Of a stretch of 64,000 nucleotides of DNA, positions 58,604-64,000 are shown in pieces. Made by a program: the position numbers and the translations under genes. The notes beneath the pieces are model-generated. The model was not told the origin of the DNA and did not search any database. It worked only from the letters and a program-made list of their open reading frames with translations. Position 1 is the first letter of the stretch, and each line of letters opens with the position of its first letter. Source of the stretch: Trematomus loennbergii (lineage: Eukaryota; Chordata; Actinopteri; Perciformes; Nototheniidae); NCBI GenBank assembly GCA_012861695.1, contig JAAOOA010000103.1:62001-126000 (forward strand), given 5' to 3'.

Positions 58604-59517
58604 ACCATAGTGCGTTTATGTTTGGAACTCCTCCAAAGAAAGATGATAATCATAAGTTTGCTTCTTTACTTTCCTTTCACAGCTCACTGTGCATCCGTGA
58701 GCATATTGCTCTTTTGTTTTTCTTCCTTGCTTAAACAAATATGTGCTTAATTAAATTATTTGTTCAATACAACCCTTGGTTGTAAAAGCAAATACTCATG
58801 AGAAAACATATCACACCCCTGCAGCCTAAACCAAGGAAAACACCAAATCTTAAATGGTAAACTGGATTGTATTCTTCTCAACCGACGTCTTCTACATTTT
58901 TATTCTTTTAAGTTTTGCCTTTTTACTTTTATAAAATAAAAGTAGCCATGACCTGAGCCTTGAGGCGGTGCAGAAAATCGGCGTGTATGGATTTAAAGTT
59001 CATTTGCCAGTGAATCAATTATTTCCCAGACAAAGTGACAAAGTATGTCTGTCTCTCAAGATTAACCAGATGCTACAGTGTTACAATTCTTTTTAGAGTT
59101 TTGGCAAAGGTTAACATGCTTTTACAATTTGCAAATAAGTGTATTTTATAAAAAAGGGGAAAGGAAACTTTTTGATGCTAATAATCATTTAAAAAATTGG
59201 ATTGAGGAGCTTTCTGGTTGTTTTTTTTCTTGATGTACTTAGATTAAAAATGTTATTATTTTACAGAGGATTGTTGTGTATTATATACACAGACCCAACC
59301 TTTAACGATGGTGTAATATGGTAGCTTTGCAAAACAAAATGTGTTTGCTACTGTTATATAATATTCACAATGTAACATCATTGCAATAACATTGCGTGCT
59401 ACGAAGGCATAGAGGGCCACCTTTCTGCAGGTAGAGCTTTGCTGACAATCATCCCATGCACACTGCATTCAATCGTGCTGCTAATAAGTTATTAACATAA
59501 AGAAAAAGCCTAAAATC
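58604..59517. other. Non-coding sequence before the L2 insertion
   Basis: Parallels 54196-55110. No gene seen. Confidence 0.5.
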
Positions 59518-61586
59518 TCCAGGTTCACTTTGAAATCTATAAAGAGAGACTTGGCCTTTATAATTTGGAATTGAAAAACGCACGACAGTCTTTCTTCTCT
59601 GACATCATTACCAAAAACAAAAACAACGCACGTGCCTTGTTTGCTACCGTCGACAGACTAACTAACCCCCCAGTGTCAGTAGCCTCTGAATTTCTATCCA
59701 CCAGGGCGTGCAATGATTTTGCCTCCTTCTTCACTGACAAAATTCAGAAAATTAGACAAGCAGTCAGTGCCTCTGCATCAGGTACAGCAAATGTGTTGTC
59801 CCTATGTCCACCTAATATCAATTCAAACACCATGACACAATTCCATCAGATTAATGGTAAAAACTTAGAGGACATTATTCAACTTCTGAAATCCTCCTCC
59901 TGCTGCCTTGATATTATTCCAACAGGATTTTTCAAAGATGTTTTTCCTTGCATGGCCTCAGATCTACTTCATATAGTAAACACATCTCTTCACTCAGGTA
60001 TTTTTCCAGAGGCCCTGAAAACTGCAGTCATTAAACCGCTCTTAAAAAAGAATAATCTAGATGCTTCAGTAATGAACAATTACAGGCCAATATCAAACCT
60101 GCCATTTCTAGGTAAAATCATTGAAAAAGTTGTATTTCAACAGTTGAGTAACTTCTTGCATTTAAATAACTGTTTGGATGTGTTCCAGTCAGGATTTCGT
60201 CCAAACCACAGCACTGAGACTGCTCTTGTAAAGGTCTTCAATGACATCCACTTAAACACAGACAGTGGCAGAACTTCAGTGTTAGTATTATTAGATCTCA
60301 GTGCTGCGTTTGACACTGTTGACCACAACATATTACTAGACCGACTAGAAAACTGGGTGGGACTTTCGGCAACAGTTCTAAATTGGTTTGAGTCCTACTT
60401 AAAGGACAGAAAAAACTTTGTTTCTATAGGTAAATACACATCTGAGTTGACAAATATGACATGTGGGGTACCTCAAGGCTCCATCTTGGGGCCTCTTCTC
60501 TTTAACATCTACATGCTACCACTGGCTCAGATAATGAAAAACAACAAAATAAGTTACCATAGCTATGCGGATGACACACAAATTTACGTAACAATTTCAC
60601 CAGGAGATTATGCTCCAATTCAAACACTGAGTAAGTGCATTGAACAAATCAATGACTGGATGTGTCAGAACTTTCTCCAATTAAACAAAGATAAAACTGA
60701 GGTAATGGTTTTTGGAGCCAAGGCAGAACGTATAAAAGTTAGCGCTGAGCTTCAGTCTGCAATGTTCAAAACAACAGATAAAGCCAGAAATCTAGGTGTA
60801 GTCATGGACTCTGACCTGAGTTTCAACAGTCACATTAAAACAGTTACTAAATCAGCCTACTATCACCTAAAGAACATATCTAGGATTAAAAGACTAATGT
60901 CACAGCAGGATTTGGAAAAACTTGTCCATGCTTTTATCTTCAGTAGACTCGACTACTGTAATGGTGTCTTTACAGGTCTCACTAAAAAATCTATTAGAAA
61001 GCTGCAGCTAATTCAGAACGCCGCTGCTCGAGTCCTCACTAACACTAAGAAAGTGGATCACATCACTCCTGTTCTGAAGTCCTTACACTGGCTTCCTGTG
61101 TGTCAAAGAATAGATTTCAAAATATTGCTGCTGGTTTATAAAGCTTTGAATGGTTTAGGCCCAAAATACATGTCTGACCTACTGCTAAATTATGAACCAT
61201 CCAGACTCTCAGGTCTTCAGGGACTGGTCAGCTTTCTGTCCCCAGAGTCAGAACTAAACATGGAGAAGCAGCATTCAGTTATTATGCTCCAAATATCTGG
61301 AACAAACTCCCAGAAACCTGCAGGTCCGCTGCAACTCTTACTACTTTTAAATCCAGGCTGAAGACTTTTCTTTTTGCCGCTGCTTTTAATTGAACTATTC
61401 ACATCTTAAACTGCACTGTAACTTTTAACTTTTATCCATGTATTTTTTCTTTTAATGTTTATTTTATTATCTTTTCTTTTTAATGACTGATTTTAAAGGC
61501 CATTTTCATAATGTCTTCCATTTTTGTAAAGCACTTTGAATTGCCTTGTGTTGAAAGGTGCTATATAAATAAACTTGCCCTTGCCT
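59518..61586 (+). mobile_element. L2-type LINE, 2.07 kb, recent-looking insertion
   Basis: Absent from copy 1 of the duplication. Flanked by GCCTAAAATC on both sides (59508-59517 and 61583-61592), with overlap into the TTGCC tail. The 3' tail GCACTTTGAATTGCCTTGTG followed by ATATAAATAAACTTGCC is typical of teleost L2. The 5' end is truncated within ORF2, so the endonuclease is missing. Confidence 0.85.
59565..61390 (+). pseudogene. L2 LINE ORF2: reverse transcriptase, 5'-truncated, near-intact
   Basis: Non-LTR reverse transcriptase. The open frame runs 598 codons (to 61361) and covers the complete RT domain: VIKPLLKKNNLD and NNYRPISNLPFLGKIIEKVV (block 1-2), FQSGFRPNHSTETAL, LVLLDLSAAFDTVDHNIL (block A with catalytic Asp), GVPQGSILGPLLFNIYMLPL (block B), YHSYADDTQIYV (block C, YADD), LNKDKTEVMVFG and GVVMDSDLSFNSHIK. 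The C-terminal segment LPVCQRIDFKILLLVYKALN is followed near 61205 by a 1-nt frameshift (SRLSGLQG instead of SRTLRSSG). The other frame reaches the normal end AAAFN at 61390. The N-terminal endonuclease is missing, so it is dead on its own. It is the best-preserved coding frame in the window. Confidence 0.9.
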
Positions 61587-62019
61587 AAAATCACTTTTTA
61601 AAAAGGCCATAAAATGACTTCTTAAACGCTGTGAAGCCTAACAATTATGTTAGCCTAAGGAGTAAAATCACAGGAAAAAACATACATAACAAACACATAT
61701 CCAGTCACAAAACAACAGAGGTGGAGTAAGTCCTACATGTGCAAGTCATGAGCAAGTCTCAAGTCTTGACCTACAAGTATCAAGCAAGTCCCAAGTCACT
61801 GTGGTGAGAGTCAAGCAAGTCAAGTCAAGTCATTGCTCAGGTCAAGTCAAGTAAAGTCAAGTCATACGAAATTCTGATCAATAAGCCCAGTTTCCGCATT
61901 TAAATCAGTTAAAAAACAGTGGTTATGAAAATGGATTTAACCCACACTATGATCTTCATTACATACACAGTTAATCATTTGAAATCTAATTTAGACCGAT
62001 GACAATCATATTAGATTAA

Positions 62020-62366
62020 TATTAACCCTAGAACTGCAGACAATATAGCTAGGATTTAAAACTCAGTTCATTGGGTTAATTTTGAAATTGCTTCAGTTTA
62101 TCATCATAACAGATCAAAAAGTTCAGATTCATTTTACAATAAATCAAGGAATTATGCACTTCTACAAACAAAAACAACATAATTAAAACATTTAAACAAA
62201 CTACTAAAAGTAGATGAACCACATTATTCACAAGTTTACAGTAACTTCTGATAATAACACAGGGGAAATAAACGAGGCATCTTTCCTCTCTCTCTCTCTC
62301 TCCCTCTCCTGACAGCCCGTCAGTATCGGGGTTAGTACAAATGAATCCCTTGGCGGTTCTAGTGTT
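62020..62366. mobile_element. Possible piggyBac-like MITE inside the hAT
   Basis: TTAACCCTAGAACTGCAGAC on the left and GGCGGTTCTAGTGTT on the right form imperfect inverted ends resembling the element at 4011 (CACTAGAACCGCCAG). The right TTAA is not present, so boundaries are approximate. A CT-rich run lies at 62286-62308. Confidence 0.4.
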
Positions 62367-62461
62367 CATTTACCGTTTTGTCTTCTCTTTGTAATGCTTA
62401 ATCGATTTGAAACCAAGTCTAACGTAGCTTAAACTTAACGTTAGCTTTCTAGCTAACACAA

Positions 62462-62657
62462 CACATTCACGCACCTTTCGTGGTTTTTTGTAGTGACGAA
62501 TGAAGTTGGACGTCGTGGTGGTCGTGTCACTGATCTTTATGCTGCAGACCCTGCATACCGCTGTTCTCTTCTTATTAGCGTCATCGACAAAATAATCCTT
62601 GAATCCAAACTTGACTATTTGTGGAGTAACGCTAGCCGCTGCCATGTTAACTGACAC
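62462..62657 (-). pseudogene. hAT transposase BED zinc-finger exon
   Basis: Starts at ATG 62657 or 62645 (MAAASVTPQIVKFGFKDYF) and contains RTAVCRVCSIKISDTTTTTS then NFIRHYKK: C-x2-C, a Thr-rich spacer and the first His of a BED finger. The exon ends at a GTGCGT donor after KKPRK (about 62476). BED fingers bind the ends of hAT elements. The rest of the transposase (RNase H-like fold, dimerisation domain) is absent, apparently replaced by the sequence at 62020-62366 and the subterminal repeats. Confidence 0.75.
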
Positions 62658-63055
62658 TCTGCGGTCTAGTGGGTTGCCAGGTTTGCGCGCACGGCGCTAT
62701 AATCACCCAATCACATTTTTCGAAAAAACTAAACGTAATATCTCACCAAAAACAAACGCAAATATTTAATTTTAAACAGTCAAGTCCTTTCAAGTCATCT
62801 GTCTCAAGCTTAAGTCAAGTCTCAAGTCATGAATACCAAGTCAAAGTCAAGTCTTTTATCAATGTTAGTCAAGCAAGTCTCAAGTCAAAAAATATGCGAC
62901 TTGAGTCTGACTCGAGTCAAGTCATGTGACTCGAGTCCCACCTCTGCAAAACAAGTCATTATAAAAAGGCCTTACCTTCAGATGAGCTTCTTACTACAGA
63001 CCTAGTGCAGGATTTAGTAAGTCTTTCCAGTCCGTTTAACTCTTAACCGGCTCCA

Positions 63056-64000
63056 TGATAACTCTGCATTGTCTTGAAGTTAGAAATATTGTTGCTGGTG
63101 ACAGGCACTGATAGAGTTCCGACTCTCCGACGCCATTGTTGTGCCCTTCAAATTGCCGCCACGCCACCTTAGTCCTTATCATCAATCTCAATTTTAAATG
63201 TAGACTCCACTTTGCCGTTTGTCCATATGCGTAAAACATCAGTTTTCCCGTTATAACAGTTACACATTTTGGTCGTGAAGTTAGGGCTCCCTCGGTGACC
63301 ATCAACCGTTGGTTGGCACTGGTAACTACCGTTATAGCTAACTTTGCCATGTAGCTTAACGTTAGCCATATTTGTAGCTCAATTAATCCCGGAACACTTA
63401 ATATAAAATAAGTCTAATATAAGACAAAAGTTTATAATACGGACCGCCGAATGGAAAGTGAAGTCCTCAGCAACATTTCAATGATTTCCATTGAATGTTT
63501 CCATGTCAGGAACACAAAAAAAACTTCAAAAGTTGGCAGGTAACTACACCAGCTAACTGAGATCCAAGATGGCGGATGACACCTTTCCATTTCTTCCTCC
63601 CTCTCTGAAAGGATCTAAGAGCTGCCCAGTTAAATAATTAAGTATCTGATTAAAGGAATATTACAAAAATCTTCTGTTATAACAAAAAACGCAGTAGTAC
63701 CTGAGATTGACAGGTCAAGTAATCAACCTAAAAAAATAATAATTGGAGTTTGTTATTTTTTTAATTAAAATAAATCACCAATTACACTACATGCGCTGTG
63801 CATGTAGTGTATGTCCTTAGATTGCTGGTAGTGCCTTGTTAAGACTGATGCATGCCTCCGAAAGCTGCAAGCAGGAGAGCAAACTGTTTATTTGTTTGAC
63901 AGCAGTGGGTTATCTAGATTAGAAAAATATGGTTTGAAGAAGAATATTTGAGATAAAACAGATATTATTTGGAAATTATTATTATTATGTACTTTTTTTC
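63056..64000. other. Unassigned sequence at right edge
   Basis: A minus-strand frame at 63169-63369 (66 codons, starting MANVKLHGKVSYNGSYQCQP, rich in Cys/Asn/Lys) is unrecognised. It lies some 200 bases downstream (minus sense) of GATCCAAGATGGCGG (63560-63574, plus sense). A short hairpin ACACTACATGC / GCATGTAGTGT occurs at 63784-63810. I see no supported gene. Confidence 0.3.

Larger units (their letters stand above)
61716..62946. mobile_element. hAT element with CAAGTC subterminal repeats
   Basis: Ends CAGAGGTGGAGTAAGTCC and the inverse of CAGAGGTGGGACTCGAGTC. A perfect 8-bp target duplication CAAAACAA flanks it (61708-61715, 62947-62954). The empty site is at about 55220 in copy 1. Both subterminal regions hold many CAAGTC repeats (61735-61865, 62780-62925). 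It encodes only a BED-finger exon, so it depends on a transposase made elsewhere. Confidence 0.95.
55336..63055. repeat. Second tandem duplication, copy 2
   Basis: Repeats 45630-55335 without the LINE, plus an L2 (59518-61586) and a hAT (61716-62946) not present in copy 1. It ends at AACCGGCTCCATGA (about 63055). Confidence 0.85.

Noticed and set aside
63169..63369. 66-codon ORF near an AAGATGGCGG motif, considered as a first exon of a host gene
   Set aside because: No domain, no splice donor that clearly ends it, and the motif is on the other strand. Left as unassigned.

Overview
The window looks like a transposon-dense, gene-poor stretch of a ray-finned fish genome, probably a percomorph teleost. 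The signs are Rex1, L2 and Tx1-clade LINEs, Harbinger, hAT, piggyBac-like and ISL2EU DNA transposons, tRNA-derived SINEs, long GA/CT/TCTA microsatellites, and a teleost-style secreted C-type lectin gene with GT-AG introns. No bacterial, organellar or viral genes were seen. The species was not identified.

The only clear host genes are three tandem paralogues of a small C-type lectin (galactose-type QPD motif, related to fish lactose-binding lectins and type II antifreeze proteins), all on the minus strand: about 13.0-15.2 kb (A), 36.8-39.3 kb (B) and 42.4-44.5 kb (C). They share a seven-exon structure with a 13-nt microexon. As read, each copy carries a different frame lesion.

Layout. 1-2777: right part of a Harbinger-like element holding a Rex1 LINE remnant. 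2778-15461: tandem unit A (about 12.7 kb) ending with lectin A. 15462-18410: a complete Harbinger-like element between units A and B; the uninterrupted junction survives at about 44850. 18411-39350: unit B, the same unit, enlarged by an 8-kb ISL2EU-type transposon (20201-28191) that itself holds a nested Harbinger-like element (23430-26925) with SINEs inside. 39350-40270: unrelated repeats. 40270-44850: truncated unit C with lectin C. 44851-about 45600: the start of a fourth unit.

From about 45630 a second tandem duplication begins (45630-55335 and 55336-63055). Each copy holds a hAT-like element (8-bp target duplication) containing a 1.75-kb foldback element whose exact centre holds a TTAA-flanked MITE. 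The first copy also received a 5.3-kb Tx1-clade LINE inside a (GA)n tract. The second received a 2.1-kb L2 LINE with a complete reverse transcriptase and a 1.2-kb hAT with a BED-finger exon. Because many insertions are present in only one duplicate, the other serves as the empty site, and several insertions can be dated relative to the duplications.

Many copies differ by single-base indels. These may be real decay or long-read assembly error, so the pseudogene calls are provisional.
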